Shown piece after piece: positions 1-13,107 of a stretch of 64,000 nucleotides of DNA. Location of the stretch: assembly GCA_021018815.1 (NCBI GenBank), contig JAITYX010000063.1:372001-436000 (forward strand), in the 5' to 3' direction. The DNA comes from Talinum fruticosum. Lineage: Eukaryota; Streptophyta; Magnoliopsida; Caryophyllales; Talinaceae. Numbering within the stretch: the first letter of the stretch is position 1; each line of letters starts with the position of its first letter. The position numbers and the translations under genes are program-made. The notes beneath the pieces are model-generated. The model did no database searches and was not told where the DNA came from. It worked only from the letters and a program-made list of their open reading frames with translations.

Positions 1-482
1 TATAAAATATAAATAAATTATATTTTTCATGTAAAGTCGAACAGACCCTTGATTTTTTAATATAATTTTTTTTTATATTACACAATTTAAAAATAACAAA
101 TATTGTGAAACGTAGGAAATATAGTCAATTATGTTAATTCAAAGTTGGCAAAAATAATGAAAAAAAAAACAGGAAAGAAAAGGCAGCGGTGAAGAAACCG
201 AAACAGTGGGAAACTTTGGATTCTTTCAAAGGGCAAATGATAAGCCAAAATCAAAAGCTATGCCCTGTGGGAATTCACTGTTCTGTTTGTAGGCAACATA
301 AATGGATATGTATTAAAAGTTTTAAATTTAATATTACGGATAATATATATGACAAATTTAATATCTAATATTGAATATTGAATATTTATGATGGAAAGTT
401 CCTCTTCTCTTTTAGCTAATCAGTGAAGGCCTTTTGGAACTGATGATTGAAATTTTGCCATGCCCTCTCTTCTGACCTCTGC

Positions 483-510
483 CTCTCTCTCTCTTATTAT
501 AAATATATAG
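483..510 (+). promoter_or_regulatory. Candidate core promoter of the MYB gene (CT run plus TATA box)
   Basis: A short CT run at 483-493 is followed by an A/T block reading TATTATAAATATA at about 495-507. This is a good plant TATA-box match. It lies about 145 bases before the MYB start codon, which would leave a purine-rich 5' leader of roughly 110-120 bases. The position is by sequence match only; no transcript start is known. Confidence 0.5.
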
Positions 511-650
511 TAAGGCCTTTTGTCTAGAAGCCCCAAAGTCTTCTATAATACAAAGACACTAAACCTCCCCCTTCATAATTTTCTCTCTCGATCTTGCACT
601 CAACTGAGAAGGAAGAAGAAGTAGAGAGAGAGTGAGAGAAAGAAAGTGAG

Positions 651-2364
651 ATGGGGAGAGCGCCGTGCTGTGACAAGGCGAATGTGAAGAAAGGGCCGTG
701 GTCTCCTGAAGAAGACGCCAAGCTCAAGGAGTACATAGAGAAATATGGCACTGGTGGGAATTGGATTGCCCTTCCTCAGAAAGCTGGTAATTAATTTCAC
801 CATCTATGAAAAAGAAAGCTCATCTTCAGCTGTAATTCAGTTGGCCTACCATTTTTGTTGTTTACTTAATAAAATCATTTTGTGATTAATTGACTTAGGG
901 CTCAAGAGATGTGGGAAGAGCTGCCGATTGAGGTGGTTAAACTACCTCAGGCCAAATATCAAGCATGGCGAATTCTCTGATGATGAAGATAGGATCATCT
1001 GCAGCCTCTATGCTAGCATTGGAAGCAGGTATCAGTTTTTTTCTTAATTAACCCTCATTTTTTAAAAATTTTACTTCGATATTATTATGAATTTTATAAA
1101 TTTCGAGTCTGAATCTAATCGATTAACTCGTCAATAATAAGGATGATGATCACGACAGAAACCCCTCTTTTTCTTGTTTCTCCAGTTCTTTTTTTCTTTT
1201 GTTTTTTGAAATTTATTGTGAAATCCCAATTTCAACTCTAAATCAGCAAGCATAACACCATGAAGAACAATTTGTCTTCCTTTTCTCCTTTTTTTCCTTT
1301 TACATAATATTTTTTAAAAAAATTAACTTTAGTTTTCCTTTTTGTTTTTGCCCTATTTGGGTAGTGGGGTTTAAACAATCAAATCAATCCCAAAAGGGCA
1401 TACATAAAGAAAATATGCATAGTGGATTTCATTCATATCATGAAGATCAGATCTTCCATGTTCTTGCTTTCCAACAGTCCCTCAAAATTAAGGGCCGCCT
1501 AGATTTTTATTTTTGTTTTTTGAGTTAGTGGGGAGAAATTTAAAGAGAAACAAAATTAAAATTATTATAATTATCACTTTGGCTTTGATGATATTGAAGG
1601 TGGTCAATAATAGCAGCTCAGCTACCCGGAAGGACAGATAACGATATCAAGAACTACTGGAACACCAAGCTCAAGAAGAAGCTCATGTCCATGGGATTTG
1701 CTGCCCCCAATACTAACTTCACAAAAGATCATCATCATCATCAACATCAACTTCCTATAATCTTCAATATCCTATAGCTATGCTTCTTCCCCATCTCAAC
1801 AACCCATCATCATCATCATCATCGTCTTCCATCTCCTGCTCCTCCTCACCCTACCAGTGCACCCCTACCACATACTATAACTCCCCCACCACCATGTCCT
1901 TCACAGGTTTTGGCACTACCACTACTACCCCAACAACCATGCAAAATTACCACCACAATCAAGTAAAAGACAATAATACCCTTCTCATGTTTGGTGGTGG
2001 TGCTGATATTAACCAAGCAGTAGTAGCAGCAGCAGCAGCTAGTTGTAGCTCTTCTGATGGGAGTTGCTTCAGCAGTATCAACAATGAAGATCAACAAGGG
2101 ATTAACAATATTACTATTATACAGCAGAATTGTGATGCTGGTTATTACAATAATAGTAACCAAGAAGATCAGATCAAGCCCAGTGGCAATGGTGGTAATA
2201 ATGGTGGATTGTGGGGGCAAACTCAGAGTGATCCATTATTAGACTATGGATTGGAGGAGATTAACCAGCTCATAAGCACTAACATTAATGTTGGGATTAA
2301 CAGCTTTAATTGTTTTGACGAAAACAAGGCTGAGCAAACCACCAAGCTCATGTACTACTATTGA
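651..2364 (+). CDS. RAX: R2R3-MYB transcription factor, RAX / subgroup 14 type, with apparent frameshift in exon 3
   Basis: This is a nuclear DNA-binding protein. In Arabidopsis, subgroup 14 (RAX1-3, MYB36, MYB68, MYB87) controls axillary meristems and root endodermis. The exons are 651-786, 899-1028 and 1600 onward, with GT-AG introns at the two usual R2R3-MYB positions. The protein begins [21 protein letters not shown]2 spans about residues 13-64 with W17, W38 and W58, and R3 about 67-117 with W90 and W109. The [19 protein letters not shown] block follows. Read straight through, exon 3 reaches TAG at 1775-1777, giving 147 residues. In the -1 frame, sequence open from 1717 to the stop at 2362-2364 encodes a Ser/Asn/Thr-rich tail ending [11 protein letters not shown]...WF-like...DENK...MYYY, which resembles the conserved C-terminus of RAX3-type proteins. 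The coding frame therefore shifts between about 1717 and 1774, around a CAT repeat. This may be a real truncating indel, an assembly error or an unrecognised small intron. Family assignment is firm; the exact paralogue is not. Confidence 0.88.
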
Positions 2365-4076
2365 AAATTTAGTGACGGAAAGAAAGAGTAAGAAATTCAT
2401 GGGGGCTTCCTTTTTTTTCCCTTTTTATCTTGTCGTTGATGTGAATTATGATGCTGACAGTCAACAAAAAATTCATCAAAAAATGAAAGTTTTTCAGAGA
2501 GGTAAGGCCTCCCCACTTCCCCTCTGCAGCTCTGATTTTATCAGATTTCAGAATTTTAGACCAAGAAAAATGGAGAAGAAATTGTTGGGGTGTAGAGTGA
2601 CTTGAAGTGCTGGATGATGATGGGAATATATATTAGTATTTGACAGTACATGGTAAAAAGAAAGTGAAAAATAGAGGATTCTACTGTCTCTCGCATCTGG
2701 TCTCCCTTACCTCTGATGTTTGCATTTCTTTTTGGGAAATGATGTATGAATGTTTTTTCAGTACGTACAGTCAGTCCTCGGTTTGAAGCCTCGAGTTGAA
2801 TCCAACATGAAATGAAAAAAAGGGCTAATATAGCTCATAGTCAAATCATGTTTAACCATGTTTTTTTACTCTAAACACTTTATCAAGTTCAAATAATGTA
2901 AATTATAAATTTAATAACAGCAAAGGTTTTTTTTTTTTTTGAGGGGGGTTGGGGAGGGCATCTTGAATTGTATATAATTTTTAAATTGTACTTATGTATG
3001 TGCATCTTATCTGAAGTCTGCTTATATTGCTTACATGATTTATGTCTCATTGGCTTAGTTTTTAATTCCTTATGACAATTGCAATTCTATAAAAATAAAA
3101 TTTCCGTCAAAGAATCTTGAATTTTTTTTTCTAGGGTTTAAAATAAACTTGAAGTTAATCCTCATCCATACATAATTTAATTAAGTAATTATATTTAGAC
3201 AAATTGAACAATATTTTAAGTTCAAAATCACTAGTTTGTTAGCTATAAAGGACAACTGAGTGATGTCCCCTGTAATGTTTGTTAATATGACGCTCAAAAG
3301 TTAAATATTTGATAATAAAACTCAGCATGCTTTGCAATAAACTAATCATAGAATGTACCTTATTTATGATCCCCATTTTCCATCTCATAATTTAGTTATA
3401 TTTATGTAGGTAACGTTTGATCGAATCCATATATTTGGCATAATAGAGTTTTAAAAACTTTATATATATATATATCAACTATGCTAGTTTAGCATCCCTT
3501 GTAAAGTTTCTCTCTTTTTTTATTTTTTATCTCAGAATATTGATATTACACTAAATTTATTGATATAGTTAAATAAAATAATCAAAATGTGTTAGTATAT
3601 TTTACTACACTTTTTGTTAGTTAAAATATAGTTTTTGGTAAACACAATTAGCACACTCATGAATAGCATTTAGTACCATCGAGTGATATTCACCTCTTAG
3701 TTTGTTTTTTTTTTAGTACATTCAATATTTATTGAAAATACTTTAAATACATTTTCTATAATTCTTTTATCATTGATTCAAATTCAATATCTTCGAAACC
3801 TTTTGATACTACCCATTACCATTTAGGGTTTGTCCTTTTCAAATTATCACAAGTATATATAATGAACATTCAATGATATTTAACACTTATTAGCGATCGT
3901 AAAAACTCATTGGCATTTAGTCATATCCTAATTATGTCCTAATATTTAGCACTCATCACCACTCATTAGCGTTAAATGAAAAAAACAACATCAATCAACA
4001 CAGTATCGTTAGCAATATGGACCTAATTTTCAGTAAAAAAAATTAAGGGTTTAAATATATATCCAATGAAACAAAT

Positions 4077-4080
<4 letters not shown>

Positions 4081-4159
<79 letters not shown>
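4081..4159. repeat. (TA)n microsatellite, about 39 units
   Basis: An uninterrupted TA dinucleotide run. The tyrosine/isoleucine frame that crosses it is an artefact of the repeat. Confidence 0.97.
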
Positions 4160-4161
<2 letters not shown>

Positions 4162-7005
4162 AAATTAATTATGGAATAATTTTTATAAATTATATTTAAT
4201 TTTTTTATCATATTTACTCGCTAAAAAACATGTATTTACAGTAATATATTTGAGCATATCTTGGATTAAAAAAGCTTATAGTTTAATCTATCACTTGTGC
4301 TCATGTTTCAGTAAGTGGCACGTTATTTGAGATCTTAGGTAAAGGTGCTTTTAAACTTTATAATTTATTTAAAAATGTTGTAAACTTATATCGCTATTTT
4401 TAAATGTTATTAAACTTGTTAGAATATAATTAAAATGTCATTTTATCGGCAAATGCCACTTAAATAGTAAACTGAATGAAAAAAATGGAAAACTTTTGAT
4501 TGATTTTTGTTGACCTAAATGAAAAAAAAAAGAAATGAGTGAAGAGAGAAAGAGAGAGAAAGACAAATTAAAAATTGAATTCTCAAGGTTGTTTTTGCTT
4601 TTATTTCCTTACAGTTTAAATAAAAATACCAAAAATTAATAAAAATACTATAAAATTGACTATTTATTTATTAAAAAGTCATAAATGATCATATTTAAAT
4701 ATAAAAATTAAACTTAATGACATTTTAAGGTAATAAAATAATTTTATTATATTTTTTAATAAACTATAAAGTTTAAGAGTGCTTTTGACTAAGATCTTCA
4801 CATTGTTGGTCACAGAGTAGGTTTGTTTGATGCTTCTGATCACATACAAAAATTTACCTATCCTACCCAACAAAAAATCTGTATGAATCTGACATTCATA
4901 CATCGACTAATTAGTTTAAGACTCAAAATTACTTGACAGAGAAGATATTAAACGACGTACAACTTTACTTAAAGAAGGAAGCATAGAAGAATTAGGTAAC
5001 TTAAATTTTAAACTTTTAACTAACATTTGAAAATTTGATGCTGTAAAAGTCAGAAAAAAAAATTTATAATCTCTATCTAGAATTTGAAATGTATAGGGAT
5101 AATTTTCAAACCCACACAAATGAAAGGGAAACACAATGAACTAATAAGATACGACTTGTGGGCATTAACAAATTAATTAATTAAGGAGAAGAAAAGTCAC
5201 AAATCTCAACATTTGAAGGTGGTGGAGTGTAAAAAGGTAGGCCAAGATTTGATTTAAAGGGGGAGCAAAGATCAATGTAATCCAGGTTATATATATCATA
5301 TGGGCCACTAATGGAACTTGATCAAGACATCCCCGGTGGGGTTTCAAGTAGCAAAAAGGCCTTCATCATCAACAATTACAAAATTATTAAACCCCCCCAC
5401 TTGGACAACACATCAAACAAAAGCTTAGAATTTTCTTTCTGAGTACCATTGCTGTGAACCTCAGTCAATGAATGACTTTGACTCTGTTTGGTAAACAGTT
5501 ATCAGCTATTTTGATCAACTGTTAGTAGTCAGTTGTTCGGATTAGTTGTTTCTCGAAAAATATTTAATAAAATTAATTGTTTTAGGAAACAATATTTGAT
5601 AAAATTATATTTAAGAATCATTTGATTGAAGTGTTTAAACTCATAGTTGGAGGATAGGTTTTATATTTCAACATGCTTTTTTAAGTAAATATATATATCT
5701 TTGGATTTGAAATGTGTATTTTTTAAAAAAATCTTGTGCAATAATTTAAGGTGTTGATTATTAAAATTCAAACTTAAAAGGAGAGGTTGGTGTAATAGAA
5801 TCAGAAGAGGGGTTGAGATGGCCGAGGAAACCAAAAGAGAGAACCACTAAGATGGATAAGATTGACTACGGATTATTATTGGAATGCTGGTTGCAAGAGA
5901 TGAAAGAGGTTATATGTGGGGTTTAGAAAATACTATTAATTCTAGCAGTACTATCAAATAGGTTAAGTCAGGTCAAATTCGTATTTATGTTGAACTTAAA
6001 TGAGTTAAAAATTCTTCGATATGAACCTAACTATTTTATTAAATAGGTTGAAAATTTCAACATAAATTCATTTATTTTTAAAACAGGTCAACTTGAAATT
6101 TATAAATTTAACCATTTAATATAAATGAATTAGATTTGATAAAAACAATGTAAACAAGTTAGCCACTTATCATTTCAACTAAAGTATAACTATGAAGCAT
6201 CATAAATAAATAGGGTAAGTTTAGCCCCCTTCAAAAATTTTGCAAAGGTAAATACTACCACCTATTAATTAAGATCCTGATTTTCAATCTCAAATTTTCG
6301 TAATTCTTGCGACGAAATAAATGATGAATTGATAAACAGGTTAAATAGATTTTTTCAGCGAGAATCCCAATATGAACATAACCCAATTAATTAAACAAGT
6401 TACAAGTGTCACTACGTTTAAATTAAAGGGTTAAAAATTTCTACCTAAACCAACTTTACTAATTTCATGCCCAGTTTCCAATAGGTAATCGTATCTGTTC
6501 AAGTTTAGCAGCTCTAGTTGCTAGCCTCGACATCAAGTGAAAGTTTAGTTTGTACTCAAATTATTTTATTTTCAAGAATCATACGAATTTAAAGTTTAAG
6601 TAAATGGTTGAAATTTCAACATGTATATATTTTTAAATATTGTGAAATAATTTTTTAGTTTACTAGTTTTTGAAATATTTTAATCTCCTATGCTGTTGTA
6701 TTAAATAATTTGAACCCTTTGCTGAAGTAGCCAAAAAGTCTTGATAATTAGACAATTACAAATGTTTTCATAAAACCCCAATTGGTGATCAGATAAACAA
6801 TTGGTTCAGATTTTTTTCTTTTGACAAGTCATGCCCAACTAATTAAGAAAAAGAATCAATAAAGAATCCTTTCCAGGGGAGGGGGAACCAATCCAAAAGG
6901 GTCCAAAAATCTGCATGATCTGAGGTATGTGATGCCTTGGGCAGATAATATGCTTAAATCCTTAGCTTAATTTGCTGTTCATTTTGGACGAAGATGGTGA
7001 AGTAT

Positions 7006-7031
7006 TCTCTCTCTCTCTCTCTCTCTCTCTC
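7006..7031. repeat. (CT)13 microsatellite
   Basis: A perfect CT run in intergenic DNA, with no gene beside it. Confidence 0.95.
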
Positions 7032-7489
7032 CGCCATTAAAATATATGCCATCATGTTTGAAAAATATGATTAGATTGACCCCTTAACTCCCTTTGTTAG
7101 CTTCTGTGAGGCAGATTATTTTAATGGGGCTTTGACAGCTAAAAAGCAAACATTATTAGTAATATTTTAACAAGTATTTAATTTCACGATTGTTGTCTTA
7201 GAATTAATGAAGCATGCATGGAATGTTATTTCTAAGTGCAGTGTAAGAAGGTCAAAAGGTGTGCCACCTACTAGCTAACTAAAATGTGAGGCAAACTTCT
7301 TCTCGATATAGTAGAAATTAGACGGATGAAATTAGGTGCCTCTTTTTTTTTTTTTTTTATTTGAACGGGGTAAGCAAAATAATCTATGGGTAACTTTTTA
7401 TATGGTTCTACCTAAGTTATTCTCAATGATTAAGGAAAGAAGGAAAGTTTAAAGAAGATAAAACCACGACATACAAAAAGAAATAAATA

Positions 7490-7750
7490 GCCCAAATTTG
7501 GCTATCCAATCCGCAGCATGGTTGTCTTTGCGGAAGATATGAAGAATAATAACTTAACAATAATGATTGAGATAGCATCTTGTGTCATGAATTAGATATG
7601 AATCTCCCAAGGGATATGTCTGTCATCCTCCAATGCTTTGATGAAAACTCCCTTTAAGGATAACTGATTGAAAATCTGCCTGTACAACTACATGCACTTT
7701 ATTTTTGCATAGTTGTTATCTCTGCCACAAGAGCTGATGTCGCCTCCAAG
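7490..7750 (-). pseudogene. LINE RNase H-like domain remnant
   Basis: The minus strand reads ...ILHIFRKDNHAADWIAK near 7497-7545. This matches the C-terminal FRxxNxxADxxA signature of plant LINE / RNase H-like (RVT_3) domains. Upstream, an ALVAEI-like segment near 7710-7735 matches the usual position of the AE(L/I)xA helix. Frameshifts and stops break the reading frame, so this is not a working protein. Confidence 0.6.
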
Positions 7751-10214
7751 TTAGATGTCTCAACCTGAATAAATCTTCTGTCTCAAATGCTAATTACAAC
7801 TCCTCTTACAACTAACAACATTGAGTTAGATCAATAAAAATTGATTTGATGAATCCTTCTGACGATGTATTCCACCTGACAAAATGAGTTAAAAAGGTGG
7901 AAGATTGTGGCTGATGGATAGAAGTTGAAGTGATATCCCAATCAAATCTCCCTCTGACCTTCTACTAAGTCCACATTCATTTAGCATGCAAAATTGTAGC
8001 AGTCGAATTGTAAGTTTCATTACTAAAAACCACTACATTTTTACTTTTTCATTTGCTCCATAATAAAATTGATATTACGATTATACGAACCAATTGATGT
8101 GGTCTTTTCAAGGGTCCAAACATTGTTAACATAGTATGTATAGAAAGGTTCCCCAATTACAAAAGATTCAATTCAAGCCACTTTTTTTGATAGGCTATAT
8201 CCCACTATTCTTTTGTATAGGACCATTGTGAAAAAAGTGGGACAGTGATTTGCATTCAAAATGATATAAAGGATAAATCGAGTCTAAATTGAGACCTCTT
8301 TCAACAAGGTTGTCGTGTAAAGGCATGACATTATGGCTTAATTATCAAAGAAAAAGTTTCAGTTTAGACAGAATATCAATGTTCCAGATCCATGCAAAGT
8401 TTCATGCTACTGATTTAGTAGTAAAAGAAATCCATTATCAAAGAGACTCAACAAAAGCGATCTTCAATATCATAAGCTGGTAGCGGAATACTTTTAGTCA
8501 CTTCACAAATAGTACCAAGTAAAAAGGAGCTTGGTAAAATAAGATTCCATTCTTTAGTTGAAGTAATGAAGTCACTTACAATTGCTTAAACATATAGGAC
8601 GTCTTGCTGCTGAATTTGGACTTTATCCAGTATAGTTTTCTGTCCACAACAATAGTCAAGACCAAAATTTAATGGTTTTCCTATCACCTACTTTCCATAT
8701 TACGCCCTTGCAGAAAAGCTCCCTTTCTTTAAGTAAATATTTCTAAGCCCATGAATTAGATGGTTTGGATTTGTGTGAATAAGTAGACAATGGGTATTTA
8801 ACTCGCATAATTTTAACCCTAAAACTATCTCGCTCAGATATTTTCATATGAGTTTACACAAAATGCTTAATTAATAGTTTCAGTTTTCCTTAAGCACAGT
8901 CCTCGTTCTTTTAGTGGACAAGATTTTATCCCAACCTACCATAGATAGGCCTTTAACATTATGAGACTTGTTTTATAAAAGTTCACAATTTATTCTATTT
9001 AGTGAATTAGTCGGTGATTACGTTATGAGAATGTAAAGTTCAAGATTTGATTGTCATTGAGAGTGAATTGGCCTTCCAATTTTGCAATTTATTATCCGTT
9101 TTTCGTAAAATATTAGAAAAAGCGTTTGCTACAGGTTGTCCTCGAAAAATATGGCAGCCTAAATTATTCTGTAACGATTCTCTATGAGATATATTAAAGA
9201 ATTTTAAGTCAATCTCTTGTACGAGGTTAAATAAGATTTGATGAGAGAGAAAAGAAATTTGGTCAGGCCAGGGACAGGCCCTTGTAGTTCAGAAGCGTAA
9301 GGGGTTCGGTAAGAATAAGGCCTTGGTAAACAACCCAAATGTTTGATTACTCTCATCGAAATAAGAATCAAAAGAAAATAGAAACCTTAAAAAACAGTGA
9401 GTACTCGAGAGGGGTAGATAAAAACTATAGGGTACGAAAATAAAAATAATAGTTGTCTTTGGAAAAAGAATACCCATAGGGTACGAAGATAAGAACACAA
9501 ACTTATGCAAGGCAAAATGACAAAAAAAAAAAAAAAAAAAAAAAACCGAAGTCATGTACAATAATAATTATGAAAAAACCATGGAGGACGAAACAATAAT
9601 AACAAAATGAAGACAACATAAACTTGAAATAATATGCACCTAATAGGAGGGAAAAAGGACAACCAAAAAGCAATATTCAAATATGCAGCTAATTCTACCT
9701 TAACATGAATCCCAAAACTCGGTATGGAAACCTTTTAGAAATGATCACCACAATCAGGCAAGCTGTAAGTTCATCAAGCAGACACTGGGCTATCGTCGTT
9801 AACGACTCATCACAGACTGTAAAAGATTCATACTAAAACACAAAACTACACTAACAGAATACCCTTCTAGTGAAGAACTTCATGGAAAAACAATTTCCTA
9901 GATGAAAACGACATGCCCTTATTAAACAGAGCCCATGAAGAAAAGATACAAAGCAATAAACATCAACAGAGTAAATGTGAGTGCTAAAAAACAACCCCTC
10001 TCTAACAGAGTATAATTTCCAAGTGCATTCTATGCATACAGGAAAAGGACCTAAAGGTTTCTAGAGAAAATTGCCCACCTGAGTGTTTATCATGCCAGCT
10101 AAGAGCATAACTAGAATGGAATTGTCAGCAAGCATTACATAAAACCTCCATTTGAACTTCTTCAGATACACCAGCCATGGTGATTTGGGATTTTGGAAAT
10201 TTGCTTCCAATCCT

Positions 10215-10497
10215 AAAACCTCAGCAAACTTACCAATTGTATTCGTAACACATCCGTCATATTAAATATCAGCTTCACAGAAAACTAAAAGATCATTAGC
10301 AAAGATTAAGTATTTAATCTTAAATTTTTGTAGCCAAGATGAAATTTGAACTTTGGGTCGTTTTCAATGTCTTTAAACAATCTAGAGAGGTACTCCATGT
10401 CAATAACAAAGAAGAGGAGAGAATTGAGATCCCCTTGTCTAACCCCTCTCCTAGAACTGAAAAACCCCTTGGGACAGTCAGTTGCATTATCTCCCAA
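10215..10497 (-). pseudogene. LINE reverse transcriptase fragment
   Basis: The minus-strand frame at 10306-10497 contains GFFSSRRGVRQGDLNSLLFF followed by a MEYLSRL segment. This is the classic plant LINE palm region (GFFxxxRGxRQGDPLSPxLF, then MExLSRxL). Just beyond the frame, near 10277-10310, the sequence reads LIFANDLLVF, where an active enzyme has LxFADDLLxF, so one catalytic Asp is replaced by Asn. The N-terminal fingers region is missing. Confidence 0.8.
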
Positions 10498-10529
10498 AAA
10501 TACTATGGAAATATCTACTCCTGGAAAAA

Positions 10530-12039
10530 ATAGGAAACTTAAAAACTTAGAAATTTTTATTTAGGAGTAATTTTATCTTCTACTTACTTCTTTATCATGT
10601 TAGGTAGCAAATATTATCTCGTGGATTTTGTTATCTTTTAGTTTCCTTATTGTTTTAGGGCTCCTAACTATTTAAACTCCGCATTATGTTTTAGAAAGTC
10701 ATACTTGAATAATAATTGAATTGAATTTTCTGAGTTTCTTGTGAGTTTTCATCGGTGTAGAAATTGTTCTCAGAGCATCCTAAATCAGATTTGATATCGA
10801 GCCAGTTAATCCCAGCCGCGGTTAAGCTTCCGTTAACCCTTGCCTTTTTTTCTCTCTTTCTTTTCTTTCGCTTTTCAAATTTTACCAGCAACAAAAACAA
10901 AGGAAAAAGAAACACCAAACTATCATGATAATTCATTCGCTCGCAGCCAGGCCTTCCCCAAGCCACGGGCCACCGCCTGTCCCCACCACCGCTACCAACC
11001 ACCAGTTGACCACCAGCCACCCATCGAAACCCTAATTCTCCACTCCCACAAACCCTACTCTGCAAATTTCCCAATTTTCCAAACCTAACAACCTCAAATC
11101 ACTTTCGCTCCATCAAATTTAGCCAAAATTGCCTTCTTATCTCCACTCCCCACCCAATTTCACCCCCAAAACTTCTATCAATTGCAGAGAATAATTACAT
11201 CAATTCGAGGTCCAATTGCTCAATTCTTCTCTTGTGCCAAAACCCTAATTCGCAAATACCCAATTGCTCGGTCCTTCTCCATGCTGCCGTGGAGTGCATC
11301 GGGCTTGGCCTTCTCTAACTCACAATCTACCACTTGAACGTTGCTGGTTCATCACCATTCACCTTAGTCCAGTTGTTTTATTGGGAAGGTATGAACCTTA
11401 CACCGATCAATGTGGGCTAGCGAGAAGGTGCGAGGATCTTGATTTACTTGGGTGTGGATTTGATTTTCTCGCTGCAAAATTGGACTAGTATTTGATTAAT
11501 TAGGTTTTTCAAGTCCTTACTTAGATCGTGATTATTATATATTGACCATCCCCTATTAAATTTGAGTCAACAATAATCCATCTCCATTTTCTATGCTCTG
11601 CTATGCGGGCATCGTGATCTGTTATTTTTGTTATTACTCTTGCAATTTGGTTAATCTTAACACATGTATTTGCATCGATTCAAGCATGTCATTCTCATCC
11701 CAGTAGCCTTACCAGTCCCAACTTGATACCCTTCGAGAGACTTGACCGTCAAGAAGACAGATTTAATCGTCTCGCGTCTAAAATTGACCATCGCACCCGT
11801 GCCTTTGATAAATCCCTTAAGTATGAATGACCCATGACTCCTCCCAAAGTTTCGCAAACTTAGTAGTATGAGTTAATGTTTGTTGTAAATTTGTTGTAAA
11901 TGGCTCATTTATAAGTTAGGAAAAATTGACGAGTCCGAAAGAGGGAGAGTGAACATTTGTCTCGTTCAAACCCTCATAAGTAAAAGTACAGGATTGACTC
12001 TAGGGTTGGTCAAGGGAATAGTTTAGGGTATGGTCGTAG
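10530..12039 (+). other. Probable leader / LTR-derived sequence upstream of the gypsy gag
   Basis: From about 10800 the base composition turns C-rich, with repeated AACCCTAATT-type words near 11028 and 11240. It then stays less AT-rich than its surroundings up to the gag-like region. Position and composition fit the 5' LTR or untranslated leader of the gypsy element that follows. I could not find a second LTR, a TG...CA pair or a clear primer-binding site, so this is inference from context. The short frames inside it look non-coding. Confidence 0.35.
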
Positions 12040-13107
12040 ATAAAACGAGCATACGAGACGATCATCGTCGTGACGATCAGCGGCTTGATGCTCATTGGGA
12101 CGAGTCATTGGAATGATGGCTTTAGGGACCGTAGGCTTGATAGTCCTAAGGAAGATAGAGAGTTAGACAACTACCAAGAGCATAGATTTATGGACCACAG
12201 GTTCGACCGTATATATAATCGGGAGAGGTATAGAGACTAAGACTTTCATGATAGAAGAGTTGGTAGGAATAGGCTCGAGAGTGCAAGTTCAAGGTTGATG
12301 TACCCACTTATGATGGTAAGATAGATGCTACCACCTTTTTTGGAGGATTACTTTAACTGGTATGGGATGTCCGATATTGAGCGCGTTAGGTTTGCTAAGA
12401 TGAAACTAGTTGGATCGGCGAGGAAGTTTTGACAGACTGTCACTACTCAACTTGAGCGTATGCGCCAACCTCATGATTACTTAATCATGAGGGATAGGCT
12501 AAAAGAAAAGTACCTCCCTTCTTTCCATAAGGCCCAGACTTGTTGACCAAATGCTTGACCTTAGGTAATCCACCTCTAATGTGACTGATTACATCAATCA
12601 CTTTAAAGAGTTGATTCAACGTTGTGACTTGGTAGAGGACCCTTCCGTTACTATAGCTTGATTTATTCGAGGTTTACGTAGTCACCTTAAAAGGGAGGTA
12701 ACCTTGTCTTCACCGTATACCCTTGATGAGGCCTATCACAAGGCTTTAGAAGTTGAAAAGCTTACCCCTATGTGTCACTCTACCCCTTTATCTAGGATCA
12801 TGACTATAAGTGCTTCTAATCCTAAGACCTCTAATCTTCCTATCCCCTTGCTGCCACCAATGTCCGCCAACAAGTAGTGCTTCCCGATCCCAAGATCCTA
12901 ATACTATGCAATGTTTTAGTTGTCGAATGAGAGGCCATTATGCTTCGAATGTCCGCATCGTACCCTTGCTTTAGAACATAAGTCCAGTGAGCCTATTACA
13001 TTTAAAGAAGAAATTGTCAAATTTGAGGGCAATTATGAGGGCCTTGTTGATGTTGAGAATAGTCTTCTTCAGGTAGATTCACATCTCAATGTTGTTAGGT
13101 TCCTCTA
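12040..13107 (+). pseudogene. Gypsy gag remnant with broken zinc knuckle
   Basis: Frame-shifted pieces read as a Ty3/gypsy capsid: KVDVPTYDGKID (about 12292-12327), then FLEDYFNWY..DIERVRFAKMKL, then ...DYINHFKELIQRCDL near 12585-12630 and a FIRGLRSHLKREV-like segment near 12664-12700. A zinc knuckle starts at 12907 (MQCFSCRMRGHYASN). Its last cysteine is reached only after a one-base shift into the next frame (ECPHR). In retrotransposons this domain packages element RNA. Here it is broken. Confidence 0.75.

Larger units (their letters stand above)
2365..7342. other. AT-rich intergenic stretch, no gene seen
   Basis: After the MYB stop come a few hundred bases of probable 3' UTR and then very AT-rich DNA with homopolymer runs, for example poly(T) near 2927-2940. 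It also holds a long (TA)n tract and a CT microsatellite, listed separately. No reading frame here has protein-like composition. A stretch near 5483-5560 (starting CTGTTTGGTAAACAG) looks like a decayed MITE end but has no partner that I could find. Confidence 0.6.
7343..10510 (-). mobile_element. Decayed non-LTR retrotransposon (LINE, L1-like), minus strand
   Basis: Reading the minus strand 5' to 3', the region holds a reverse-transcriptase fragment (10215-10497) and, about 2.5 kb further on, an RNase H-like fragment (7490-7750). It then runs to a T16 tract at 7343-7358, which on the minus strand is a poly(A) tail. Domain order, spacing and tail fit a plant L1-type LINE truncated at its 5' end within the RT domain. 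The middle part is too decayed to read and may hold other insertions, such as a poly(A) run at 9523-9544. I found no clear target-site duplication, so the outer limits are approximate. Confidence 0.6.

Noticed and set aside
524..803. Minus-strand frames over the MYB start
   Set aside because: They are antisense to MYB exon 1 and its leader, which code for an unmistakable R2R3-MYB on the + strand.
1846..2605. Frames at 1846-2220 (-), 2057-2242 (+) and 2288-2605 (+)
   Set aside because: Shadows of the low-complexity MYB tail and its 3' UTR; no domain.
4023..4211. Ile/Tyr-repeat frame
   Set aside because: Translation of the (TA)n microsatellite.
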